From DMER64 sp041654355 (GTDB lineage: Bacteria; Bacteroidota; Bacteroidia; Bacteroidales; UBA932): DNA of 35,610 nucleotides. The notes beneath the pieces were generated by a model. That model had not been told where the DNA came from. It searched no databases and saw only the letters and a program-made list of their open reading frames with translations. Within the stretch, counting starts at the first letter, position 1, and the number at the start of each line of letters is the position of its first letter. Where the stretch lies: NCBI GenBank assembly GCA_041654355.1, contig JBAZDQ010000015.1, forward strand, positions 1 to 35,610, in the 5' to 3' direction. Both the position numbers and the translations under genes were made by a program. Below, one piece after another: positions 1-8,397 of the stretch.

Positions 1-2800
1 CGTTATACTGAACGGTAACCAAAGGTTCTCCGCCCGTAAAAGGTGTTCCGGCCTTTTCCGGGGTGATCTTCTTTATATGGAAAACCCTTTCTGCAGGCAT
101 TCCTGAAAAAGAGCCTTCCCGGGCACCTATGGTAAAAGTCCCGGTATGCTGATCGTAACTAAAAGGAATGTTGCTGTAATACCCTTTTTCATAATTGTAA
201 TTTACCCCTTCATCTTCATAAAGTGTAAACCGGGCATCTGCTCCCGTGTAGAGACACAATGTCAGTGGAGCCCCGGGGTTTTCTCCGGTGTATTGAATCT
301 CCGGACCAAAAGGTAAAATGGTTCCCGCCCTGACATAAAGAGGCATGTTTTCCAGGGGGGCATCGGCTTTGATCCATTTTCCCCCGGATATGTATTCACC
401 GGTATGGAAATCGTACCAGTCACTTTGTTTTGGCAGGTATACATCACGTTCCCTGGCTTTATACTCATATACAGGACATACCATGAGGGCTTCCCCGAAC
501 ATATATTGATCAGAAATATCAGTAATGGTCTTGTCTCCGTTGAAATCCATGATCAGTGCCCGCATAATGGTGTAATCCATAAACCATGTACGGCTTGCCA
601 GCGTATAGATATAAGGCATTAAACGATAGCGCAGCCGGTCGTACTGCAACATGGTTATGTAAGCAGGGTGATCCTCCGGGGCAATATTATAAATTTCGCG
701 GTACGGATATTGTCCGTGGCTTCTGAAAAGGGGACAAAATGCGCCAAACTGGAACCACCTGGTATTCAGCTCCCTCCATTCTTCCATATCTTCCGAACCT
801 TCCCGTGCCCTTTCAAAGCGTCTTTGTACACAAAAGCCTCCAATATCCATAGTCCAGTAAGGGATCCCCGATATGCTGAAATTGATACCGGCAGGTATCT
901 GGGCTTTCATGTCCTCCCAGCATGTGCCGATGTCCCCACTCCAGGTAGCTGTAGAATAACGCTGCAATCCGGGGAATCCGCTCCTGGTCAGCAGGAACAC
1001 CCGTTTATCGGGATCTTCCTGCCGCTGTCCTTCGTAAATAGCCTGCGCGTTGACCAGTGCATAAGCGTTCAGGTAACGCGTCGAGGAGCCCAATGCCGTA
1101 GGGGTGGATAATGCTTTCCTGTATTCCGGGCTGGCGTTGGAAAGAATATCGGGTTCGGAAGCATCCATCCACCAGGCGTCAAATCCCAAATGATAAAGAT
1201 GGTCTTCCATTTGCTGCCAGAACAATTTTCGCGCTTCTTCTGCATAGGCATCGTAAAATGAACCGATATATCCGGGCCATATCCAGTCCCGGATACTATC
1301 CTCAACAGCAAGGGTGTACATCCATCCTTTTTCTTCAAATTCCTTGTAATGCTCCGTAGTATGGTAGAATTTTGGCCAGACTGATAACATGATCCTGGCA
1401 TTTTGTTTATGGACACTATCTACCATGGCTTTTGGATCAGGGAATCTTTCGCGGTCAAATTCATGACTGCCCCAGGCATCCACCGGCCAATAGGACCAGT
1501 CCTGAACAATGTTGTCAATGGGAATGTGACGTGTACGGAATTCCTTAAGTGCTCCAAGCAATTCATCGGAAGTTTTGTAACGTTCCCGGCTTTGCCAAAA
1601 GCCCATGGCCCATTTGGGCATGATCTGGGATTTTCCCGTTAGCAGGCGGTACCCGCTAATAATTTCATCGGAGTTTTCTCCCATAATGAAATAATAATCT
1701 ATCATATCGGCCATTTCCGACCACCAGGATTGTTTTTCCTGTTCCTTGGGATCCACGGGAGTGTACAACTTAAGAGCCAGGTAGGAAACTCCTCCGTCAG
1801 GGAGCCATTCAATGCGTATGGGATATTGTTTGCCGGCTTCCATTTCCACCTGGAATTTGTAGTTATTGGGATTCCATGCAGTTCTCCAGCGTTCTTCCAC
1901 CACTTCTTCCCCGTTGAAAAAGACTTTGGTATAACCCGCATAATAAAGCAAAAACCGATGTGTCCCGCTTTCATCGGATGCAACGTTTCCTTCCCATACG
2001 ATTTTGGCGTCGTTGAACGGAATCTCTTCCGGAAAATTCTTTACTTTTTCAAGATCCGAATAATCCAGAATGGATTCGCGCCTTTTTAAATATTCTGTTT
2101 TGCCGTCACGGCTGGAATAAACGGCTGTCAATGCTCCCTGTTGCCCATCGGTATCGGTCAGATTTAACACATCCAGCTGCATATAATCCCCGGGATTGCC
2201 GAATCTTGTAAGGGAATTATTGTCCCACAGCAATCCGTAATTCTTGCCGGATACTATAAACGGAACGGAAACCTTGGTGTTGTATTGGTACAACGTTTCG
2301 TTCTTGCCTTTGTAATTGAATTCATCGGACTGATGCTGTCCCAGTCCGTAAAAGGATTCATCGACGGGGGATTCAAAGACCTGTCTTACGGTGTAACCCT
2401 TATCTCCTTCCACTTCTATCGGAGAAAAAGACTTCCCGCCTCCCTCGTTTTCCTGCAAGATCACATTTCCCTTTTCATCCAAAAAAACCACTTCCCCGCT
2501 ATGGCGATCTACCCGGGCAGTAACAGACTCGGTCATTACGGATACAAAATCATCTTCCTCTGTACATTCAAAGGGCACGGAAGGAAGGTCTTCCTGCGAA
2601 CGCATCAGACTCGGCCTTTTTGAGAATTTTTCACCTGCCGGAACGGCAGAAATACGGAATATTTTTTCACTTACAGGTTCAATACGCACTCTTGATTGAT
2701 CAGAGATCCTTACCACCACGCGGTCAGAGTCAACGGTCAATGCGCTGTTGCACGACATCAAAACAAGTCCTGCAAAAAGGACTGCCAGCTGTTTTTTCAT
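1..2800 (-). CDS. GH31 family alpha-glycosidase (probable alpha-xylosidase) lipoprotein, 3' end cut by window edge
   Basis: About 933 residues are visible from the ATG at 2800 and no stop is reached before the left edge. The N-terminus is a lipoprotein signal (MKKQ, hydrophobic stretch, LMSC with Cys17), so the enzyme should sit on a membrane surface. The order is an N-terminal beta-sandwich, an inserted PA14-like domain (around residues 230-340, with TKVFFNGEEV), the catalytic barrel, then C-terminal beta-sandwiches. The GH31 nucleophile is Asp546 in WWMDASEPD and the acid/base is Asp623 in TWSGDIG. The PA14 insert is known from Bacteroides xyloglucan-locus alpha-xylosidases, and a GH5 gene lies divergently next door, so alpha-xylosidase acting on xyloglucan oligosaccharides is my inference; alpha-glucosidase remains possible. 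A promoter-like TTG-N20-TATCTTTG lies upstream on this strand. Confidence 0.9.
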   Translation of the reverse strand, partial: MKKQLAVLFAGLVLMSCNSALTVDSDRVVVRISDQSRVRIEPVSEKIFRISAVPAGEKFSKRPSLMRSQEDLPSVPFECTEEDDFVSVMTESVTARVDRHSGEVVFLDEKGNVILQENEGGGKSFSPIEVEGDKGYTVRQVFESPVDESFYGLGQHQSDEFNYKGKNETLYQYNTKVSVPFIVSGKNYGLLWDNNSLTRFGNPGDYMQLDVLNLTDTDGQQGALTAVYSSRDGKTEYLKRRESILDYSDLEKVKNFPEEIPFNDAKIVWEGNVASDESGTHRFLLYYAGYTKVFFNGEEVVEERWRTAWNPNNYKFQVEMEAGKQYPIRIEWLPDGGVSYLALKLYTPVDPKEQEKQSWWSEMADMIDYYFIMGENSDEIISGYRLLTGKSQIMPKWAMGFWQSRERYKTSDELLGALKEFRTRHIPIDNIVQDWSYWPVDAWGSHEFDRERFPDPKAMVDSVHKQNARIMLSVWPKFYHTTEHYKEFEEKGWMYTLAVEDSIRDWIWPGYIGSFYDAYAEEARKLFWQQMEDHLYHLGFDAWWMDASEPDILSNASPEYRKALSTPTALGSSTRYLNAYALVNAQAIYEGQRQEDPDKRVFLLTRSGFPGLQRYSTATWSGDIGTCWEDMKAQIPAGINFSISGIPYWTMDIGGFCVQRRFERAREGSEDMEEWRELNTRWFQFGAFCPLFRSHGQYPYREIYNIAPEDHPAYITMLQYDRLRYRLMPYIYTLASRTWFMDYTIMRALIMDFNGDKTITDISDQYMFGEALMVCPVYEYKARERDVYLPKQSDWYDFHTGEYISGGKWIKADAPLENMPLYVRAGTILPFGPEIQYTGENPGAPLTLCLYTGADARFTLYEDEGVNYNYEKGYYSNIPFSYDQHTGTFTIGAREGSFSGMPAERVFHIKKITPEKAGTPFTGGEPLVTVQYN

Positions 2801-2807
2801 ATATTTG
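2800..2807 (+). promoter_or_regulatory. -7 promoter box of the GH5 gene
   Basis: TATATTTG matches TAnnTTTG and would start a transcript near 2812-2814, about 30 bases before the ATG at 2843. It overlaps the first base of the GH31 start codon. No clear -33 TTG is visible. Confidence 0.4.
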
Positions 2808-2827
2808 TTTTTAGATTATTTCTTATT

Positions 2828-2858
2828 CAAAGATAATTGTTTATGAAAACTTTCACAA
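2828..2858 (-). promoter_or_regulatory. Bacteroidota-type promoter of the GH31 gene
   Basis: On the minus strand a TATCTTTG -7 box (2835-2828) is preceded after 20 bases by TTG (2858-2856), matching the TTG-N19/21-TAnnTTTG consensus. It leaves a leader of about 20 bases before the ATG at 2800. The site lies across the first codons of the divergent GH5 gene. Confidence 0.55.
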
Positions 2859-3973
2859 TTCTGTTATTGGCCTGCGGTTTGTTTTGCAGTTGCAATGGTG
2901 AAAAAAATGAAGAAGATCCCGGAATGCGGGACATAACGGCCACAGAATTTGCACAATTAATGGGAACAGGCTGGAACCTGGGCAATACCCTGGAAGCGAC
3001 CGGTGGGGAAACCTCCTGGGGAAACCCCAAAGTAACGCCGGAACTTATTGAAGCAGTGAAACAGGCCGGGTTTCATGCTGTCCGGATTCCCGTTTCATGG
3101 TCCGTTCATATCACGGAACCGGCAACGTACAAGATTGACAATGCCTGGATGCAACGCGTGGGTCAGGTTGTCAATTATGTGATAGACAATGATATGTACG
3201 CTATCATTAACATTCATTGGGACAACGGATGGATGAACGATCCCAGGGAAAGCAGCCGCGACGCCATAAACGACAAGCTCCATGCTATCTGGACACAGAT
3301 CGCCACCTATTTTAAAGGTTATGACGACCGCCTGCTTTTTGCCGGATCCAATGAAGTGCATATGGAAAACGATTGGTCTTCAAACCCTCCTGCCGCATAC
3401 ATCGCTGTACAAAATTCTTTTAACCAGACATTCGTAGATGCCGTCAGGGCGACGGGAGGCCGTAACCTCAAACGCTTTCTGGTGGTACAAAGCTACCTGA
3501 CAAACATTGATCTGGCCTATAATTCATTAGTTATTCCGACTGACCCCACACCGGATCGGCTGATGGTGGAAGTCCACTATTACGATCCATATGAATTTGC
3601 ACTTAAAGAAGACCAACCGTACGATACCCAGTGGGGATCCGTGGCAACCGGAGCGGTAACCTCATGGGGTCAGGAAAATTGGGTGGTAAAGCAATTCGGC
3701 AAAATGCAAGAGAAATTCACAGGCAAAGGTATTCCTGTAATATTGGGTGAATACGGAGCTCTCTACCGTTATGCTTTAAACGGTCAGGCACTTGAGGATC
3801 ATAAAAGATGTCGGGCCTATTATACGGGATATGTTAACCGGGCGGCTCTTGATTACGGAATGGTTCCTTTTTATTGGGATAACGGGGCGGAAGATTTCAG
3901 ATTGTTCAGCCGTTCGTCGTACCAGGTCCTTCATCCGGATGTTCTGGATGCAATAATAAACGGGCTTCCATAA
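2843..3973 (+). CDS. GH5 endo-glucanase (probably subfamily 4, xyloglucanase-like) lipoprotein
   Basis: 376 residues from the ATG at 2843; an in-frame TTG six bases upstream is less likely. A signal peptide ends in LFCSC (Cys17), giving a lipoprotein of a single catalytic domain. GH5 hallmarks are GWNLGNTLEA near the start, the acid/base Glu171 in AGSNEVH, VEVHYYDPY, and the nucleophile Glu303 in VILGEYGA. The wording around the acid/base resembles Prevotella and Bacteroides GH5_4 enzymes that cut beta-1,4-glucan or xyloglucan backbones. Next to a GH31 gene, the likely role is backbone cleavage at the cell surface, leaving xylosylated oligosaccharides for the GH31 enzyme. No carbohydrate-binding module is present. 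The last 68 bases overlap the convergent rnhA gene. The subfamily call is from memory of motifs. Confidence 0.87.
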   Translation: MKTFTILLLACGLFCSCNGEKNEEDPGMRDITATEFAQLMGTGWNLGNTLEATGGETSWGNPKVTPELIEAVKQAGFHAVRIPVSWSVHITEPATYKIDNAWMQRVGQVVNYVIDNDMYAIINIHWDNGWMNDPRESSRDAINDKLHAIWTQIATYFKGYDDRLLFAGSNEVHMENDWSSNPPAAYIAVQNSFNQTFVDAVRATGGRNLKRFLVVQSYLTNIDLAYNSLVIPTDPTPDRLMVEVHYYDPYEFALKEDQPYDTQWGSVATGAVTSWGQENWVVKQFGKMQEKFTGKGIPVILGEYGALYRYALNGQALEDHKRCRAYYTGYVNRAALDYGMVPFYWDNGAEDFRLFSRSSYQVLHPDVLDAIINGLP

Positions 3974-4418
3974 AACCAAGGTCTTCCATTAATTCTTCTT
4001 CCGGAGCAGAAGCCGCCTTAACAGCCAATTGATCACACTTTTCGTTCTGTGGATGGCCCGCGTGGCCTTTAATCCACACAAACCGGACCTTGTGTTCTTG
4101 AGCTGCTTCCAGGTAACGTTTCCAGAGATCTACATTTTTCTTTTTTTTAAATCCTTTGGCCTTCCAGCTGTTGAGCCATCCCTCTTCCACCGCTTTTACC
4201 ACATATGTAGAGTCTGAATACACACAGACATCGGTTCCCGGTTTTTTCAATGCCTCCAAACCGATGATTACGGCCAACAATTCCATCCTGTTGTTGGTGG
4301 TCAGTTTGTATCCTGCCGAGATCTCTTTGTAATGCCTGCCGGAACGCAGTATCACTCCGTAACCACCCGGTCCGGGATTGCCCAGTGCAGAACCGTCAGT
4401 AAAGATTTCAACCTTCAT
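3906..4418 (-). CDS. rnhA: Ribonuclease HI
   Basis: 170 residues. It cuts the RNA strand of RNA-DNA hybrids, as in primer and R-loop removal. All four carboxylates are present: Asp8 in FTDGSALGNPGPGG, Glu46 in NNRMELLAV, Asp69 in YSDSTYV and Asp129 in NEKCDQLA, plus the catalytic-loop His119. I chose the ATG at 4418 because MKVEIFTDGS is the normal N-terminus; the longer reading to 4529 lies inside pdxA. The start overlaps the pdxA stop by 11 bases, suggesting translational coupling. The C-terminus extends about 20 residues beyond what I expect for the family, and that tail is read antisense through the end of the GH5 gene. Confidence 0.93.
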   Translation of the reverse strand: MKVEIFTDGSALGNPGPGGYGVILRSGRHYKEISAGYKLTTNNRMELLAVIIGLEALKKPGTDVCVYSDSTYVVKAVEEGWLNSWKAKGFKKKKNVDLWKRYLEAAQEHKVRFVWIKGHAGHPQNEKCDQLAVKAASAPEEELMEDLGFMEARLLLHPEHPDEGPGTTNG

Positions 4419-5445
4419 GCAGTTTTTCCGATCCAATCTCCTGGTTCCGTCGTCTGTTGCTGTAAATGTCACAAGCCATAAAAATAGCCGCCAGCATGGA
4501 TTCAGGAGATGCTTTATCCTCTCCTGCAAGCCGGTATGCTGTTCCGTGATCGGGAGATGTTCTGATAACGGGAAGTCCGGCGGTAAAATTTACGCCCTGG
4601 TGAAAAGACAGCGCTTTAAACGGGATCAAACCCTGGTCGTGATACATGGCCAGTACGGCATCAAATTTTCTGTATTCAGCCGCTGCAAAAAAACCGTCTG
4701 CGGGATAGGGACCGAAAGCCAAAACTCCCGATTTATCGGCTTCTTCAATGGCAGGAGTAATGATTTCCTGTTCTTCCGAACCAATGAGTCCTCCGTCACC
4801 GGCATGGGGATTAAGTCCCAGTAAGGCGATCTTTGGTTGTCGTATAGTGAAATCCTGTTTCAGGGTCTTATCAAGCAACAGAATCTTTTGCAGAATCTTT
4901 TCTTTAGTCAGTTCCTTGTGAATCCGGCTTACCGGGATATGACCGGTAACTACACCTACGCGTAAGGATTCGTTACACAGGATCATAAGGGGTTCGGCTT
5001 CTCCAAAAGCATTGGCAAGATATTCGGTGTGTCCGGGAAAAGCGAATCCCTCCCGGCTCATGTTCTGTTTGTTGAACGGGGCGGTGACAAGTACATGTAT
5101 CCTTCCGCTACGCAAATCGTCAACAGCTCTTTCCAGTGCCTGTAGGGCAGCCTGAGCGCCGTCCTCGGTCATTTTCCCGGGTTCGGCCATAAACTGATCG
5201 GACACACAATTCACAAGGTTAACCATTTTATAATGGAGATCCGACGCAGATTGGGTTATGTGAACATTGAAATTCTCCACACCCACACACATTTTTTTAT
5301 AAAAACCCATCAACCGGGAGGATCCGTAGATCACAGGAGTGTATAATTCGTTAATGCGACTGTCAGCCAAGGCTTTGATCAACACCTCATAACCTATCCC
5401 GTTTGTATCTCCCTGCGTTATTCCAACTATGATCTTTTTATGCAT
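4408..5445 (-). CDS. pdxA: 4-hydroxythreonine-4-phosphate dehydrogenase
   Basis: 345 residues, full length for PdxA. It oxidises 4-phosphohydroxy-L-threonine with NAD in the DXP-dependent route to pyridoxal phosphate. Visible signatures are GITQGDTNGIGYEV at the start, substrate His139 in FPGHTEYLA, and three metal-site histidines: His169 (TGHIP), His214 (LNPHAGDGG) and His269 (MYHDQGLIPFK). It is the middle gene of yccF-pdxA-rnhA: its ATG lies within the last 8 bases of yccF and its stop within the first bases of rnhA. No separate promoter is visible. The grouping is not obviously functional; co-transcription through overlap is what the sequence shows. Confidence 0.95.
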   Translation of the reverse strand: MHKKIIVGITQGDTNGIGYEVLIKALADSRINELYTPVIYGSSRLMGFYKKMCVGVENFNVHITQSASDLHYKMVNLVNCVSDQFMAEPGKMTEDGAQAALQALERAVDDLRSGRIHVLVTAPFNKQNMSREGFAFPGHTEYLANAFGEAEPLMILCNESLRVGVVTGHIPVSRIHKELTKEKILQKILLLDKTLKQDFTIRQPKIALLGLNPHAGDGGLIGSEEQEIITPAIEEADKSGVLAFGPYPADGFFAAAEYRKFDAVLAMYHDQGLIPFKALSFHQGVNFTAGLPVIRTSPDHGTAYRLAGEDKASPESMLAAIFMACDIYSNRRRNQEIGSEKLHEG

Positions 5446-5830
5446 AATGCCTTTGATTTTTATTGATTATGGTCCTTCCGAAAGGCGTGAAAGCCAGGGC
5501 AACCATTTTGAAATGCTGTTTTCCGAAGGGAATGCCAATTATGGTAATGTACAAAATTACACCCCACACCAAGTGACTCAGGGCTATCCAGATACCGCCG
5601 AGGAATATCCACAGGATATTCAAAAACGAGCTCAGGCATCCCGTACCTGATTCAACTACCTGGGTAGTCTTCCCGAAGGGCCACAAAGCAAATGCAGCCA
5701 GTTTGAAACTTTGTATTCCAAAGGGGATTCCAATTATTGTCATACACATAAGGACACCCGAAATGATATACTCCAGGGCGATCATAAAACCACCGAACAA
5801 GAGCCAGATGATGTTTCCCAAAACGTTCAT
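5438..5830 (-). CDS. YccF-domain inner-membrane protein
   Basis: 130 residues. There are two copies of a YccF (DUF307) unit, each with a hydrophobic helix pair followed by the near-identical motif TIIGIPFG (residues about 31-38 and 96-103). The C-terminal half therefore looks like a duplication of the N-terminal half. The function of YccF proteins is not established; a small integral membrane protein is all that can be said. It is the promoter-proximal gene of the operon with pdxA and rnhA. The -7 box TATATTTG ends four bases before its ATG, so the message may have no leader. Confidence 0.85.
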   Translation of the reverse strand: MNVLGNIIWLLFGGFMIALEYIISGVLMCMTIIGIPFGIQSFKLAAFALWPFGKTTQVVESGTGCLSSFLNILWIFLGGIWIALSHLVWGVILYITIIGIPFGKQHFKMVALAFTPFGRTIINKNQRHYA

Positions 5831-5834
5831 ACCG

Positions 5835-5842
5835 CAAATATA
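5835..5842 (-). promoter_or_regulatory. -7 box of the yccF-pdxA-rnhA operon
   Basis: TATATTTG on the minus strand, then CGGT, then the yccF ATG at 5830. Transcription would start at or next to the start codon. Confidence 0.5.
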
Positions 5843-5855
5843 CGCAAGATATCCT

Positions 5856-5863
5856 TATATTTG
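5856..5863 (+). promoter_or_regulatory. -7 box of recG
   Basis: TATATTTG on the plus strand ends six bases before the recG ATG at 5870. It is back-to-back with the yccF box; both fit in the 39 bases between the two start codons. Confidence 0.5.
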
Positions 5864-5869
5864 TATGCT

Positions 5870-7978
5870 ATGATTTCCGTTCGGGATACAAACATACAAT
5901 TTCTGACCGGGGTAGGTCCAAAACGCGCCAGAGAGTTGGAGAAAGAGCTGAATATCAAAACCTTCGGCGATTTAATACAGCATTTTCCATTCAGGTACAT
6001 TGACCGGACCCGTTTTTATGCCATAAATGAGATCAATCCCAATCTGGCATACATACAGATCAGGGGAGTGGTCAGGGATATGAAGATTATCGGGGCCGGT
6101 TCTCGTAAACAAAGACTGGTGGTACTGTTTGCCGATCCCACAGGTACTCTGGAACTTGTTTTTTTCAAAGGCATTAAGTGGATCAGGGATAAAATTAAAA
6201 CAGATACCGATTATATTGTGTTTGGAAAGCCCACCGTTTTCAACGGTAAGTTAAACCTGGTTCATCCGGATATGGATATTCCCGACAGCCAGAGTCTTCC
6301 GGGCAGTGCTGGCCTTCAGGCCGTTTATTCATCTACTGAATCATTACGGAATAAAGGCTTTACCCAAAAACTGTTCTCCCGCCTTGTGGCCCGTGCGCTT
6401 ACCGCTATGGAAGGACACCTCCCGGAAACACTCCCGGAGTACCTGCTCAAGCATTTAAAGCTGATGCCTTTACCATTGGCAGTGGAAGAGATCCATTTTC
6501 CCAAAAACCTTAAAAGTCTACAGGCTGCCCAGACCCGCCTGAAATTTGAAGAATTGTTTTACATCCAGCTGGGATTACTCCGGCAAAAGTCTGTCCGGAT
6601 GAGGGCCGGAGACGGGTTACCCTTTTTAAAAATAGGCCAGGCCTTCAACAATTGCTATAACAAACTTCCTTTTTCTTTGACAGGGGCACAAAAACGTGTT
6701 CTTCGTGAGATCCGCTCGGACCTTAAAAGCGGGCGCCAGATGAACCGTTTGTTGCAGGGAGATGTAGGCAGCGGCAAAACACTGGTGGCCCTGTTAAGTG
6801 CACTGATAGCGGTGGACAACGGATACCAGGTGTGTCTTATGGCCCCCACAGAAATATTAGCCAATCAACACTTCAACACAATATCCAAATTTCTGAAAGA
6901 GCAGGATGTTTCCACCGGGTTACTTACAGGTTCCACTAAAACGGCTGAACGTAAGAGACTGCATGAAAGCCTGCGTGAAGGATCTTTAAAGTTGCTGATC
7001 GGCACCCATGCGTTGATTGAAGACACCGTCACTTTCAACAACCTCGGCTTTGTGGTTATTGACGAACAACACCGTTTTGGGGTCGAACAGCGCGCGCGCC
7101 TCTGGAAAAAAACCAACGGTCCCCCCCCTCATATAATGGTCATGACGGCAACTCCCATTCCCAGGACATTGGCTATGACACTATACGGAGATCTGGACGT
7201 ATCGGTTATAGATGAATTACCTCCGGGCAGACAACCCGTACAAACCATTCATTATTCAGCATCACGTCGTGGCACGGTCTATTCTTTCATGAGAAAACAG
7301 ATCCGGCAGGGACGCCAGGTTTACATTGTATACCCTCTTATACGGGAATCCGAAAAAATGGACTACGAAAACCTGGAAACTGGCTACAGAGATATTACCG
7401 CCGCCTTTCCCGCTCCCCTTTATTCAGTAGCTGTTGTACACGGACAACAAAAGACTGAAAACAAAGCCTTTGATATGAATATGTTCGTTAACGGAAATGC
7501 CCAGATACTGGTAGCAACTTCTGTCATAGAGGTAGGTGTAGACGTTCCCAACGCGACGGTCATGGTCATCGAAAGTGCGGAACGCTTTGGGCTTTCCCAA
7601 CTTCACCAGTTACGGGGCCGGGTAGGACGCGGAGCCGAGACTTCTTTTTGCATCCTGATGACCGGCAATGCGTTGAGCAAAGAAGCCAAAGAACGCTTGA
7701 AGCTTATGTGTGAAACCAACAACGGGTTTGAAATTGCCGAGGCCGACATGCGTCTCAGGGGTCCCGGCGATCTGGAAGGTACGGCCCAGAGCGGACTGGC
7801 ATTTGACCTGCATATAGCAAACCTGGCAAAAGACGGTCAGATCCTGGAATGGGCACGGATGGAAGCCGTCAACATTCTAAACGAAGACCCTTTGCTGGAA
7901 TCGCAAAAAAATAAACTTTTAAAGGAACAACTGGAGATACTGACCAGGCACACCGTGGACTTCAGTAAAATTTCCTAA
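5870..7978 (+). CDS. recG: ATP-dependent DNA helicase RecG
   Basis: 702 residues, the usual RecG length. RecG reverses stalled replication forks and branch-migrates Holliday junctions. The N-terminal wedge (OB) domain begins with the helix-hairpin-like LTGVGPKRARELEKELN and contains FPFRYIDR. The superfamily 2 motor has Walker A GDVGSGKT (297-304), DEQH (398-401), TATPIPRTLAM and the C-terminal QLRGRVGRG. I start at the ATG at 5870, because MISVRDTNIQFLTGVGPKRA is the expected N-terminus; the frame is open back to 5711, but that stretch is antisense to yccF and lies upstream of the -7 box. It converges on the lipoprotein gene, with 14 bases between the stops. Confidence 0.96.
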   Translation: MISVRDTNIQFLTGVGPKRARELEKELNIKTFGDLIQHFPFRYIDRTRFYAINEINPNLAYIQIRGVVRDMKIIGAGSRKQRLVVLFADPTGTLELVFFKGIKWIRDKIKTDTDYIVFGKPTVFNGKLNLVHPDMDIPDSQSLPGSAGLQAVYSSTESLRNKGFTQKLFSRLVARALTAMEGHLPETLPEYLLKHLKLMPLPLAVEEIHFPKNLKSLQAAQTRLKFEELFYIQLGLLRQKSVRMRAGDGLPFLKIGQAFNNCYNKLPFSLTGAQKRVLREIRSDLKSGRQMNRLLQGDVGSGKTLVALLSALIAVDNGYQVCLMAPTEILANQHFNTISKFLKEQDVSTGLLTGSTKTAERKRLHESLREGSLKLLIGTHALIEDTVTFNNLGFVVIDEQHRFGVEQRARLWKKTNGPPPHIMVMTATPIPRTLAMTLYGDLDVSVIDELPPGRQPVQTIHYSASRRGTVYSFMRKQIRQGRQVYIVYPLIRESEKMDYENLETGYRDITAAFPAPLYSVAVVHGQQKTENKAFDMNMFVNGNAQILVATSVIEVGVDVPNATVMVIESAERFGLSQLHQLRGRVGRGAETSFCILMTGNALSKEAKERLKLMCETNNGFEIAEADMRLRGPGDLEGTAQSGLAFDLHIANLAKDGQILEWARMEAVNILNEDPLLESQKNKLLKEQLEILTRHTVDFSKIS

Positions 7979-7992
7979 GTGTATCTATTTGT

Positions 7993-8397
7993 TTAAAAAG
8001 GATTTACCGGCGTTCTGGACGGGATGATCATTGTGTCGGACACCTTAAACTGCTGATGGAGCTCCGTTTTTTCCCGGAGAACTTCAAAATAAAATTGCCT
8101 CAACGTATCTTTGTATTTAAGATTGGGGTCGGAATAATCCACGATAAATTCACGCTGAGGTGAGTTTTGTGTAAGTGACACAATATATTTACCCTCAGCA
8201 TCTGTATAGGCTGTATCGGCATGCAGCGATGATCTGTACGTCTTGAACATCACCACCTCAATTCCCTCAACAGGCATATTCACAATATTCTTAATAACCC
8301 CTTCCACCACATAGGTGTAGGTATAGTCTTCCCTCTCAATACATGAAGACAGGATCAATATAAACAGTAACGGCAGGAATATATTTTTACAGCACAT
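7993..8397 (-). CDS. Small lipoprotein with a carboxypeptidase-regulatory-like fold
   Basis: 134 residues from the ATG at 8397, which overlaps the yicC stop by 11 bases. The signal peptide ends at LSSC (Cys19), so a lipoprotein is predicted. The mature part contains GVIKNIVNMPVEGIEVVMF and a later DTAYTDAEGKYIVSL, the pattern of a carboxypeptidase-regulatory or Ig-like beta-sandwich common in Bacteroidota surface proteins. The composition recalls lipoproteins found near radical-SAM genes in this phylum, but no such gene is adjacent here. The function is unknown. Co-expression with yicC follows from the overlap only. Confidence 0.75.
   Translation of the reverse strand: MCCKNIFLPLLFILILSSCIEREDYTYTYVVEGVIKNIVNMPVEGIEVVMFKTYRSSLHADTAYTDAEGKYIVSLTQNSPQREFIVDYSDPNLKYKDTLRQFYFEVLREKTELHQQFKVSDTMIIPSRTPVNPF

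Noticed and set aside
4419..4529. N-terminal extension of RNase HI
   Set aside because: It lies inside pdxA in another frame; the family N-terminus starts at 4418.
5711..5869. N-terminal extension of RecG by 53 residues
   Set aside because: It is antisense to yccF, has no RecG similarity and lies upstream of the recG -7 box.
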